From Theobroma cacao (lineage: Eukaryota > Streptophyta > Magnoliopsida > Malvales > Malvaceae), in contig NC_030859.1 of the NCBI RefSeq assembly GCF_000208745.1, forward strand, positions 12,716,848 through 12,780,847: a stretch of DNA of 64,000 nucleotides, in the 5' to 3' direction. The first letter of the stretch is position 1; each line of letters opens with the position of its first letter. The notes under the pieces are model-generated. The model was not told where the DNA came from and ran no database searches. It saw only the letters and a program-made list of their open reading frames with translations. This document shows, one piece after another, positions 11,457 through 23,278 of the stretch. A program made the translations under genes and the position numbers.

Positions 11457-14294
11457 TGTCAAGCCCAACTCTATAATATATTTGCCATATTGTATAGGTA
11501 CTTGATAGAATGTCTGCACACTTAAATGCCTCAAAAATTGTTAAAAGACGATATTGTACCTAATGATACAATTAAGTTGATTTAAGCCTCAAACTAGTCT
11601 AAATAGAGATTTTAAGATGAAATGGAGAATTTTAAAACCCAGACTAACTTAATATGGTGATTCGGAGTTCGAGGATTGATTTGGAGTCAAATTAGAATTT
11701 TCATGACGTAAGGGCAAAATGGTCATTTTGCCACCCAAGGGCAAAATTGGAATTTTACGCCACCCAACACTTGTCATGTCTAAGGATTTCATCCATTAAC
11801 ATTTTATATTATGGATAATTGAGATATTTTATGTGGTGGAGAAAGAATGCTTAATTATTAAGTTTAAAAATGGACCAATGGGATGGTTACAAGTGGCAAG
11901 TTTTCATTTCTTTATAATTTACATTAAAAACCATCACACACCTCTCTTATTTGTTCTTCATGTTCAGCCTCACCAAGCAAAAGAGGAAAGAAAGAAAGAA
12001 CAAAACTCTAGTTGGAAAATTCAAGAGAAAATTAGTGGATTTCAAGGAATTAAGCAAGTAAAGGTAAAATTTCTTGATTTTAGATTGTGATCTACCTTTC
12101 CTATGCATTCTTTTTCATTTTCCATGGTTGAGAATCAAGTTTGCATGAGGATACCTTTGCTGGCCGGACATGGGGGGAGGAGTTTTGATCTTGGATTTAG
12201 CTAGATTTCATGTTATTCTAGTGTTTTTAGTTGTTTGGTGATGTGTAGCATAAAAAGCAAACAAGAAAAATTTATGTTCTTCCATTACCCTCATTGGCCG
12301 AATCTTCCTTATGATATGTTGATGGTGGATTTGATTTTATTTCAAGTGATTTGGTTAGGAATTAATGATTTATGGTATAAAAAAAAATCAAGTGTGAAAA
12401 ACATAGTGTTTATGCACCCATCATGGCCAAATTTTCCAAGAGAAAATGTTGAGGATGATTTTGCTATAATTCATGTTATCTAGCTTATATTTGATGATTT
12501 TGAGTATTGGAAGTGAAATGAATTTATTTGGACTCAATTTGGATGTTTTGGTTAAATCAAAGGTGAAGAGTTCGAATTAGGTCGAAAACTGATCCATTCC
12601 GATCACCCTTGAACCAACGTGAATTCCATTTTTAAGTGTCTATCCAAACAACCTCATGCATTCATATAGAGCCTAAAATAGATTTATAATGATATGACAT
12701 AATATATTAAATTATTTTTCGTGTATTGTGTATAGGTGGTGAGTCCTCTAACAAGGGTAAAGACATTGTGCCAGAGACCAAGAATAGGAGTATTTTGAAC
12801 TCCCGATATTGTGAGTAACCTTATTATCGTCTTAATTATCTAAAATAGTTTTTATTCGTTTTTGTGATTTTATTGAAAAATGAGTTTAAATGGTAAATCC
12901 TTATGTTTTATAAGTAAATGTGATTAAATGAAATGAGTTTATAAATCATTTTGAAATTGAATGATGATTTTAGAAATTGAGTAATTGGAGACTATTTGTT
13001 TGTGTTGTAAATTTATGGTTTGAATTGAATGGCTTATGGTGATATTGGCATGAATGGTTGAATTGGAAATTGTGTTGAAATTGCATGAACTGTTTATTTT
13101 GCCTTAACAGGCTAGATAGTAATATAATTGCCATGTCATGCTGTCGAAATTTTTATTGATTTGGTGGCATATCGATTAGCTTATTACAGTGGGTGGGTTT
13201 TTGTGGACCAGCCTATTAGAGAGGCACGATAAACCCTGTTATATTTTACCTCAGTATGAGAGGCACGGTGGGTATCTCCTGAGATAAGGTTTAGAGTTCA
13301 CTTCACGCCGAACCACCACGTGAGAGTGAATTCAGCCAACGCCAAGGAACAGCTGTGCTTTTAAACGTTAAAATGTGTTTTGTGCGTATATGACTTTTTA
13401 AACAACCTTGGCAGTCTCGATTGGATGCATCTGATCAAGGTATCCCCGAGAATGAGTTTTGGCATGAGCCAAGTTTTTAAGGGATTCATAAGCCTTGTTG
13501 TATATTTTGGATGAAATGTAATTGGTTTAGATGATTTGAAATGTGTTTTGAGGTTATGAACCATCTTATGATGATCTATTTTAATTGTCTCCATTTACTC
13601 AGCTTTAGATATTTTAAATGATGTTTGTTTACTCACTGAGTTTATATAAAGTCACCACCCTCCTTTCCACTCATTTCAGGGTTAGGATAGTCAATAGATA
13701 GCTGATTTTGTCGAGGGCTATAGTTGGATTTGCATCCTTAAAAACTATAGGGTCACAACCTTCGTTGCTTTTGGTTATTCGAGGGTCCACACGTCATTGT
13801 AAATTAAATTACATGCTCTGGTTATCTGTGTTATTGTATGTGCAAATTTATATAGCTTTTACGCTACAAAAAGTATTTACGGATATCTCTATAAAAATTG
13901 TTTTATAAGAAAATGGAATATTTTATTCAATATTTTTATTTTATTCTAATAGCTATCATTTTATTTTAAATGAATGTTTTAGACATCTAAACTTATTTTT
14001 GGTTATGAAATATGTATCTTTCACTCATATACTACATTTTTAGATGGTTTTGAAATTTTTGGGGAAAAATGACCAAAATACCCTTGTGAGACGAAAACTA
14101 TTTTGTTTATTATTTTTGTTTGGAAATAGCTTATAATCTTTTAAAATATGATGTTATCAAGTGTTGCTCGCAGGGAAGGTGAGAAAACTTATATTAAAGC
14201 CTTGCGGGGTTTCGGTTGACATTTTGGGTAATGAATGTCTATCGGAACATCGCGACAGTTGTCACAGGCTCGAGGAGAGTATCGAGTCGTGACA
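11457..14294 (+). repeat. 5' LTR of element A
   Basis: Starts TGTCAAGCCC and ends GTCGTGACA, nearly the same as 18682-21498. It holds a TATA-like region near 11920, a possible splice donor (aagtaaag|gtaaaatttc) near 12063 and a pyrimidine-AG acceptor (ctcatttcag) near 13678. The conserved end block contains 'gccttgcggggtttcgg' near 14200. Short open frames within it (for example 11833-12090) recur as degenerate copies in the other LTR and are not genes. Confidence 0.92.
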
Positions 14295-14301
14295 ATTTAA
14301 G

Positions 14302-14313
14302 TGGTATCAGAGC
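14302..14313 (+). other. Primer binding site of element A
   Basis: TGGTATCAGAGC lies seven bases after the LTR end. It is complementary to the 3' end of plant initiator tRNA-Met, the usual primer of many gypsy and copia elements, and shows no mismatch to the usual site. Confidence 0.9.
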
Positions 14314-14477
14314 TTTTAGTTTTAAAGTTGTTTTAAAAATTACAGTATCAGTGTGGTCCCAAGTTAAGTTAGGTTAGGTTGAGTCGAATGCATGCATTTG
14401 CATATAGACACCTACCCGTTGTTGTGATGCGTAAATAATTAAGAAACTACTGCTTGATTGCGTATAGGTTTTGAGGT

Positions 14478-15044
14478 GTGCTGGTTGCACACACCATGTT
14501 TAGGAAAGACGATAGTCCCGATGCCTTTCATAATGTTAGCGAGGGATCGTTAAATTCTACTACTAGGAGTCGATGGCAACCCGAACCAAGTTGTCTAGAA
14601 AGTGCCTCGCCTAGGATTTCTATTAATTGGTTTCCACCAGATTTGGAGATGAGGGTTCGCGAAAAAGAAAGCTTCGACCCTTGTAAGATCACTGAAGGTG
14701 CTGATAGTAATGACATTAATGTAAGCATGGGAAATTCCCTTTTGAAAGAGTCTAAGGAATATGCTGAAGAAAGGGGGAAAATAATGATAGCCGAAAGGGA
14801 TTATCATCCTAGGAAAGTATCTGTATCCATTGTTCGACACTTTCCTCTAGGCTGTGGGAGTAATGTAAGGGAACAATAAGAAAAGAATAAGGATAAAGTA
14901 ACTGTTGTAAATCACCGCCCTAGGAAGGTATCTGTTATACGACATTTTCCTCTCGGTTGTGGAAAAAATGCTGCACCTGTGAGTTATGAGGAATGTAGGA
15001 GAATACAGCAAGCTTGGATTAAGGAAGAAAGGAAAAAATCTTAG
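14478..15044 (+). pseudogene. Captured gene relic with two HFPLGCG repeats, SUVH5/6-like
   Basis: An open frame of 133 codons starts at the ATG at 14478 and stops at TAA 14877-14879. The same frame then runs on for 54 codons to TAG at 15042. The protein has no gag or pol motif. Two copies of one motif stand in tandem: 'PRKVSVSIVRHFPLGCG' near 14811-14862 and 'PRKVSVIRHFPLGCG' near 14919-14964. The second is followed by 'YEECRRIQQAW'. From family knowledge, repeats of the form RKxSAxRxFPxGCG are found in the N-terminal half of plant H3K9 methyltransferases of the SUVH5/SUVH6 group; the SRA and SET domains are absent here. My inference is that the element took up a piece of such a gene. The early stop (TAA where CAA would read through) suggests decay. 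Identity is tentative; the motif repetition is certain. Confidence 0.5.
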
Positions 15045-15089
15045 GAGGAGGAGGAGGATCCATAAGAGGATCCTAAAGATACTTAATAC

Positions 15090-18000
15090 CTTCGTTGAAG
15101 TTCGTATTACCATAAGTCTAGACTAGTGTCGTTTAAGGGAAAATGTAATAGTTATTTGTACAAAGAAGTTAATAGTTTGGCTTTTAAAGTGTATGACTAG
15201 AATGTATTATAAAGTAGCTATTTAAGTGACTGGATGTATATGGGAAAATGTATAGAATGTATTATAGAAGTGGATTAGCATTATGACTATTAAGAAAAGA
15301 TATTTATCTTAGTGGCATGGTTGATCATCTTAGATAATTATTGAAGATTGATGTGGAAAGTCATTAATGATTCAAGCAATTACCCTAATTAACAATGAAT
15401 ATATTTTGCAGTACGAAGAAATGGATACCGATTAACGTGATGAACTTTTGGGGTGATAACCCTAGATTTTGACGAGGTATAAAAGACCATTTAAATTGAT
15501 GATGTTTGTTAAAAATTATTACTTATCGTAGTATGTGAGTTTTTGATATGATTCTGAATGTAAAGCTAAATAAATAAAATTCTGGTTTATGGGACAAATT
15601 GTATCAGAGAAGATGATTCCTGAGCAAACACGTTGAACTAGGGGACTATGTTATAATAAGCGGGTTTTGTGTGTTGTAATTGCACAGGATATTGGGAGAT
15701 AGTGTGGTAAGACTAACAATCAATCATGGAGATGTGAAATTGGGAATCTTAATTGTAGTTACAATTCAAAAAGATATGGAAGGGATCAATGAGGCTCTAG
15801 ACGACACTTTGAGTGATTAATGTGATTAAGTTAAGGATCATAACTTCAAGTATGGAAGGAATTATAAAATGATGCCATAATATTATGAAATGATAATCTG
15901 ACACAAATATGGTCCATTGGAGGTAAATGATGGAACTTGAGAAAGATGAATTCTTGATTAATAAGGATTGCGAGTGTAAAGTGTGGAGAAAGACAAACTA
16001 TTTTCGTAGTTATTATATTGAAGGTCAATAAAATTATTGGAGTACAAGACAAGGAAGATAATTAGATATGGACGACAATAAATTTGAGGAATGCTATGGA
16101 CAGTGAACAAATTATGTGTGGGGTGGTATATGTATCCTAAATTCATTACACCATATGGAAAGGATGTTTTAAGGTAGGATTTCATGAATGATGATGAAAG
16201 TCAAAATATGACATGAGTTGAAAGTATTAACTTGGCTTCGTGTGTATGAAAAGCAAACAGAAGGTACCTATGCTTATGGAATTCATGATATATGCCTAGA
16301 AGGGAAACCCAATGGTTGAGGATGATTGATGTAGTGACCTTGAATGCAGATAAATAGCTTTGATGAGGGAATTTCTAGTAATCACAGTGCTGCTGTACTA
16401 ATTGTCTAGTGCTGCAATGCTACGAATATCTCATGTCTATGATGCATGAGCAAGATTGGAGTGACATGATAATGAGCTTACAAGTTCAATTTCGATCATT
16501 GGTCATTGAGCTTTGTTAGTTGGGAGTTTTAAATGTTCTAGGGAAAGTTAACTTGAATGAATTGAAACGTTTCTTTATCTCCTTGTATATGGGCATATAA
16601 TTAAAAGAGAAGTTGAAAGATTCTTGGGATGGCTACATTAAAATAAGATACCAAGTGATGGAAGTGTGAATGAAAGATTACAAGGGCGATACAGAAAACA
16701 AGTTTATATAGAATATCGTTATGAGAATTTACAATTCTTGTCTTGACTCAGTTAAATAAAAAAAAAGGGTTAGTAACAACATAAGGCCAATTGTGTGATA
16801 CCCTAGAAACCTATGAAGATGAGTTGAGGATTGAATGGATGAGTACGTATTTATATACCTATAAGAATAAATGCACGTATATAGAACAACATACTCGAGA
16901 TATTAAGGAGCAAATAAAAGATTAAATGTTTCAAGGATGCACAAACATCTTTGAGAAGAAATTTCTAATCATGCATGGCAAGTATGAAATGTGAGATTTT
17001 AAAAACTGGCTGAGGGGCCTAACAGCTAAGTCACAGGTTAAGTGATCACATGCTGTGAGACATAAATTTAAGATAGGTATCCCCAAGGAAATACTCAAGA
17101 GGAGTTTTGCTATGGATTTTGTGAAAGTAAGTATTAAGTTATGTGGCTATAAAGAGGAAGCCGTAAGCTGGAAGTGAAATTCGTATTGACATTGAAAAGT
17201 ACTTAAGAAGAACTTTGTTTCAAGTCTTGCAATTCCAAGTACAAACTGTAGATTGGTCCAAGAAGAATGATGTCACATTAGTATGGAAAAATAGAACAAA
17301 AGATGATTGAAGTTAATCTTGATAATGAAGTCAGATAATGAAAATTTCCTAATATATTATGGGAATTAAAATTCGAAAAATGCTTGAGGCATACATGATT
17401 CAAATGAGTCTGAGTCTTAAGTGACAAATCAATATCGAAATGCAATAAGGATACAATATATGTAAGAGGCATGAAAGATAATTAAGGAATAAGGATGACT
17501 TTTAGGAATTATGGTATTGCATAACATGCAATGATCGAGTCAAGGAAAAATTTTTGAAGCATCAATGACATTATAAAGCATACATGCATATTAGATTGCA
17601 ATTCAATGAAAATGACATTGTGATGCAACGATATATAATACAAGGAAGTTAAGTATATAATTGGGAATGATAAGAAAAGAGTAAAAATGTGTATATGACG
17701 TAAAGCTAAGTATAGACATAAAGAGAGAAATCTAGAATGGATTATACCCAATGTTCGTAAGTTAAATATGAAAATTTTGACATGAATTATGAAGATTATT
17801 CTATTGAATCTTGGTTATGAATGGGAATGAACAAAGGGAAATTAGTTTGAAGGCACTTGAGAATAAGGACCTTTGTACATAATGAGGAATATGGACATCT
17901 GAATGTGTGTGTGCATATGTATGTGTGGAGTTAGTAATGTGCCCAACTAAAGTGAAGAATGGTTCTTAGTGGTTCGAGACTTGAACTCAATATATTTGAT

Positions 18001-18565
18001 GAGTTGCATAGATAATGTAACAGTCAATAATCCTATCAGAAGTTGACTTATGGCAACCTAAGGAGTTTTGGGGAAATAGTTAAGGAAATGTAATTTATAG
18101 TATGGTTAAGCCATATGAGATGGACTAATAAGATTAAAAAGATTGAAATTTCCTAAATGCTAGGTAAACATGAAGTATGTGGGAATAATTGAAGCTATTA
18201 ACCTTCCCTAACGTTGAGGATATATACAGAAATGAGTATGGCATGTTAATGATACTGTAAACTACACAATATTGTATGAAGATGGGATGAATGAATGAAT
18301 GTCAAAAAGGTTGATAAGGAATGAAGTAATAAGATGGTGATTAGTATACATAAATAAATATAAAATACAATCAAAATTGGTATGATTAAGATGGAGTTAT
18401 GGTTCAAATTTAATGATAGTAATAGAAGCATGCTTGATGTCTCGATATAAAAGATCATGATTGTGAAGGTTACTGTTGATCTGATTCTAAAGGATAATGA
18501 TAGACATAAGTGAAGTACTCAAGTTGAATTGGAGGTAAACGAGGTGAATAAATCGAAATTCCCTA
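15090..18565 (+). other. Interior of element A without recognisable genes
   Basis: The plus strand is rich in purines, so long open frames appear only on the minus strand (for example 17278-17472, 17509-17751, 18246-18458). Those are low-complexity products rich in L, I, S, F and H. I see no gag, protease, RT, RNase H or integrase motif on either strand and no match to other parts of the window. It may be very old pol sequence or captured DNA. Confidence 0.5.
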
Positions 18566-18660
18566 TAAAAGTGATCACGTGGGAAGTCGAGCACCAGATG
18601 AGAAGCCAATACCTCTATCATTTCTCCGAGTTTGACAAGTGAAATTTTGAGAGTAAAAGT
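18566..18660 (+). pseudogene. Tail of a gypsy polyprotein in element A
   Basis: A 90-base block, 'gaagtcgagcaccagatgag' and following, matches 42055-42135 of element B. There it encodes the C-terminus of the integrase protein (VEHQMRSQYPHL type). Only this end of pol is left in A. It links A to B as relatives and helps explain how the B machinery could act on A. Confidence 0.7.
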
Positions 18661-18663
18661 TTA

Positions 18664-18681
18664 TTTTAAGGGGGCTAGTGC
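18664..18681 (+). other. Polypurine tract region of element A
   Basis: 'ttttaagggggctagtgc' stands directly before the 3' LTR start TGTCAAGCC. Element B has 'ttttaacggggtaatgc' at the same place. It is the likely plus-strand primer. Confidence 0.75.
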
Positions 18682-21498
18682 TGTCAAGCCCAACTCTATA
18701 ATATATTTGCCATATTGAATAGGTACTTGATAGAATGTCTGCATACTTGAATGCCTCAGAAATCGTTAAAAGACGATATTGTACCTAATGGTACAATTAA
18801 GTTGATTTAAGCCTCAAACTAGTCCAAATAGAGATTTTAAGATGAAATTGAGAATTTTAAAACCCCAGACTGACTTAATATGGTGATTCGAAATTCGAGG
18901 ATTGATTTGGAGTCAAATTGGAATTTTCATGACGTAGGGGCAAAATGGTTATTTTGCCACCTAAGCGCAAAATTGGAATTTTACACCACCCAACACTTGT
19001 CATGTCTAAGGATTTCATCCATTAACATTTTATATTATGGATAATTGAGATATTTTATATGGTGGAGAAAGAATGCTTAATTATTAAGTTTAAAAATGGA
19101 CCAATGGGATGGTGACAAGCGGCAAGTTTTCATTTCTTTATAATTTACATTAAAAACCAGCACACACCTCTCTTATTTGTTCTTCATGTTCGGCCTCACC
19201 AAGGAAAAGAGGAAAGAAAGAAAGAACAAAACCCTAGTTGGAAAATTCAAGAAATAATTGGTGGATTTTAAGGAATTAAGCAAGTAAAGGTAAAATTTCT
19301 TGATTTTAGCTTGTGATCTACCTTTCCTATGCATTCCTTTTCATTTTCCATGGTTGAGAATCAAGTTTGCATGAGGATACCTCTATTGGCTGGACATGGG
19401 GGGAGGAGTTTTAATCTTGGATTTAGCTAGATTTCATGTTATTCTAGTGTTTTTAGTTGTTTGGGGATGTGTAGCATAAAAAGCAAACAAGAAAAATTTA
19501 TGTTCTTCCATTACCCTCATTGGCCGAATCTTCCTAATGGTATGTTGATGGTGGATTTGATTTTATTTCAAGTGATTTGGTTTGGAATTAATGATTTATG
19601 GTGTAAAAAAAAAATAAAGTTTGAAAAACCATAGTGTTTATGTACCCATCATGGTCGAATTTTCTAAGAGAAAATGTTGAGGATGATTTTGTTATAATTC
19701 ATGTTATCTAGCTTATTTTTAATGATTTGGAGTATTAGAAGTGAAATGAATTTATTTTGAGTCAATTTGGATGTTTTGGTTAAATCAAAGGTGAAAAGTT
19801 CGAATTAGGTCGAAAACTAATCCATTCCGATCACCCTTGAACCAACATGAATTGCATTTTTAAGTAACTATCCAAACAACCTCATGCATTCATATAGAGC
19901 TTGAAATAGATTTATAATGATATGACACAATATATTGAATTATTTGTCGTGTATTGTGTATAGGTGGTGAGTCCTCCACCAAGGGTAAAGACATTGTGCC
20001 AGAGGACCAAGAATAGGAGTATTTCGAACTCCCGATATTATGAGTAACCTTATTATTGTCTTAATTATCTAAAGTAGTTTTTATTCGTTTTTATTATTTT
20101 ATTGAAAAATTAGTTTAAATGGTAAATCCTTATGTTTTATAAGCAAATGTGATTAAATGAAATGAGTTTATAAATCATTTTGAAATTGAATGATGATCTT
20201 AGAAATTGAGTAATTGGAGATTGTTTGTTTGTGTTGTAAATTTATGGTTTGAATTGAATGGCTTATGGTGACATTGGCTTGAATGGCTGAATTGGAAATT
20301 GTGTTGAAATTGTATGAATTGTTTATTTTGCCTTAACAGGTTGGATAGTAATATAATTGCCATGTCATTATGTCGAAACTTTTATTGATTTGGTGGGATA
20401 TCGATTAGCTTATTGTAGTGGGTGGGTTTCTGTGGACCAACCTATTAAAGGGGCATGGTAAACCCTGTTATATTTTACCTCGGTACGAGAGGCTCGAAGG
20501 GTATCTCCTGAGGTAAAGTTTAGAGCTCACTTCACGCCGAACCACCACGTGAGAGTGAATTCAACCAACGCCAAGGAAAGGTTGTGCTTTTAAATGTAAA
20601 AATGTGTTTTGTGTATATATGACTTTTTAAACAGCCTTGGTGGTCTCGATTGGATGCCTCTGATCAAGGTATCCCCGAGAATGAGTTTTGGCATGAGCCA
20701 AGTTTTTAAGAGATTCATAAGCCTTGTTGTATATTTTGGATGAAATGTAACTGGTTTAGATGATTTGAAATGTGTTTTGAGGTTATGAACCATCTTATAA
20801 TGATCTATTTTAATCATCTCCATTTACTCGGCTTTAGATATTTTAGTTGATGTTTGTTTACTCACTGAGTTTATATAAACTCACCACCCTTCTTTCCACT
20901 CATTTTAGGCTCATGATAGTCAGTAGATAGCTGATTTCGTCGAGGGCTACAGTTGGATTTGCATCCTCAAAAATTGTAGGGTCACAGCCTTCGTTACTTT
21001 TGGTCATTTGAGGGTCCACACATCATTGTAAATTAAATTACATACTCTGGTTATCTGTGTTACTATATGTATGAATTTATTTTGCTTTTACGCTACAAAA
21101 ATTGTTTTATAAGAAAATGGAATATTTTATTCAATATTTTTATTTTATTCTAATAGCTATCATTTCACTTTAAATGAATGTTTTAAACATCTAAACTTAT
21201 TTTTGGTTATGAAATATGTATCTTTCACTCATATACTACCTTTTTAGATGGTTTTGAAATTTTTGGGAGAAAAAGACCAAAATACCCTTGTGAGACGAAA
21301 ATTATTTTCTTCATTGTTTTGGTTTGGAAATAGCTTATAATCTTTTAAAATATGATATTATCAACTGTTGCTTGCAGGGGAGGTGAGAAAACTGATATTA
21401 AAGCCTTGCGGGGTTTCGGTTGGCATTTCCAGTAATGAATGTCTATCGGAACATCACGGCGGTTGTCACGGGCTCAAGAAGAGTGTCGGGTTGTGACA
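18682..21498 (+). repeat. 3' LTR of element A
   Basis: The stretch aligns with 11457-14294 from end to end. Differences are mostly single-base transitions. There is also a deletion of about 27 bases near 21095 compared with 13870-13895. It ends TGTGACA at 21498, followed by the target duplication TAAAA. Confidence 0.92.
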
Positions 21499-21647
21499 TA
21501 AAATTTTCTAAGACAATTGATGTGGCAAAAAGTTTGAATCATGCATCATTACATATAACCATAAATTGATCACATCAAGATAGTTCCATACATGCAAAGG
21601 TGCCAACTATGCATAATACATATAGGAAACAAAACTTGCAATAAATA

Positions 21648-21661
21648 TGGCTTTGATACCA
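21648..21661 (-). other. Primer binding site of copia element D
   Basis: On the minus strand TGGTATCAAAGCCA stands five bases after the LTR end, complementary to initiator tRNA-Met with one change from the usual TGGTATCAGAGC. It fixes the orientation of element D and the inner end of its 5' LTR at 21667. The 145 bases between element A and this site are D leader. Confidence 0.8.
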
Positions 21662-22424
21662 ATTAATGGAGTTGGATCTAAGTACATTAATGTGTTCGTG
21701 TAAAGCATGGATTTCAAAAATTTTCTTTTATAAAGGATGGAAGAAAAGGTTCCTGCTTTCGAACAACTAGTTAATTGTAGTAAATTCACGACCACACCAA
21801 CAATTAATTTCTTAACCAAACAAACTTACTACTTATTCTTCAAGAATGCTTTCAACTTGAACCTTGAGTGGACTTGGTGTGGAATGGTAGACAACAAGAT
21901 GGCAATCGATTTTGTCTCTCTTTTCTTCCTAAAAATTAATGTCTATTTTTTTCCAAGATATTAGCCAAGAATGGGAAAGAGGAAGAGAAGTGCTACAAAA
22001 TTAAGAGGACGAGGAAAGAAATGGTAGCAGAGACTTTCTAAAGAGAGATACGTTCCATTTTTTCTTTCAATCTCTTCTCTTTTTATTAAAACTCCTAACT
22101 CAAAGGTTTAATCAACATCAAATAGCTTTGAATCAATTTTGACCATCCATTTAGAGTTATGGATGCTTCACACATGCTCCATAATTATCAAAATTAAAAT
22201 TAACGAATAAATAATTTAATTCTTTAATTATCATTTAGAGTTCTTGATAAAATAAAACTCTTGGTTGAACAATAACTGTTATTTTATTTTTTTCTAGCTT
22301 TATTTAAAAAATTAATAATAAATAAAGGAGTCCTAATCAAACATGGAGTCTCCTTTTATCAACATGGACGTCTAGATTCATTTTGCAAGAATCCTCTTAG
22401 CGTTATTTTAATGTAAGACAACTC

Positions 22425-22765
22425 TTGTCCTTAATTAAGACAAAACTTGTTATCTTGTCTAATATTGAGACAAACATGTTTTCTTCTCTAGATTAAGATA
22501 GAACATATTTTTCTTGTCTAAATTAAGACAAATGTGTTTTTTTTATCTAAATTAAGACAAAACATGTTTTCTTGTCTAAATTAAGAGAAACATGTTTTCT
22601 TGTCTAAATTAAGACAAAACATATTTTATTGTCCAAATTAAAACAAAACTTCTTTTGTTGTCCAAATTAAGATAAAACATGTTTTCGTGTCTAAATTAAG
22701 ACAAAACATGCTTTCTTGTTTAAATTAAGACACATGTATTCTTGTATACATTAAGACAAAACATG
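22425..22765. repeat. Minisatellite of about 29 bp in the 5' LTR of D
   Basis: About thirteen degenerate units of the 'gacaaaacatgttttcttgt' type with near-palindromic cores. The 3' LTR array at 1120-1395 has about ten. Confidence 0.85.
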
Positions 22766-23278
22766 TAAAAGTTGCCATTTTTGCACACAAATTTAATTAA
22801 TCAAATAAAACATGCATTCCAACTTAAACAAGTTGAATTCTATAAAGCTAAGTAGGGAATCTATTTGGACATTGATATTCGAAGCTTTAATAAACATAGA
22901 ATTGTTTATAATCTCATTAAGACAATTCAAGCTTATTAACCAAGAAATCACTCCACCATAGATTCATAGTTGCACTATTGGATTAACTATAATTTCAATA
23001 AATGATTCAATACTTGATATTCATTATTAGTTGTCCAATTACAAACCTTATTTTGTGAACCCTCATAACCATCCAATGAGAAAGGTGAAATCACCATTTT
23101 ACCCTTTATATCAATTTTATCCCTTACTCTCAAATTTCATCCAATTAGTAATGCAATACTCTAGATCTAATCTTTTGAGTATCAAGATGTGATGAATAGC
23201 TAATTCATCAATTAACTGGGCCCAAATTAATCACCAATCTTCTTGAAATCACAAGAAGTGATGTTAATGCTATGAACT

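Larger units (their letters stand above)
11457..21498 (+). mobile_element. Complete gypsy-type LTR retrotransposon A, non-autonomous, with a captured coding relic
   Basis: Seen: LTRs at 11457-14294 (2838 bp) and 18682-21498 (2817 bp), both TGTCAAGCC...GACA. There is a primer site right after the first, a purine tract before the second, and a perfect 5-bp duplication TAAAA at 11452-11456 and 21499-21503. The LTRs belong to the same family as those of element B but form a distinct subfamily. The 4.4-kb interior has no recognisable gag, protease, reverse transcriptase or integrase. Only the last 90 bases match the end of the B polyprotein. It instead holds a short coding relic at 14478-15044. 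It probably depended on proteins of a B-like relative. Confidence 0.9.

Noticed and set aside
12063..13680. Host gene with exons inside the A LTR
   Set aside because: The same splice-like signals occur at the same place in all LTRs of the family, so they belong to the element, not to a host gene.
15846..18458. Several minus-strand open frames of 64-80 codons
   Set aside because: They arise from the purine-rich plus strand of element A, are low in complexity and share no domain or start context.
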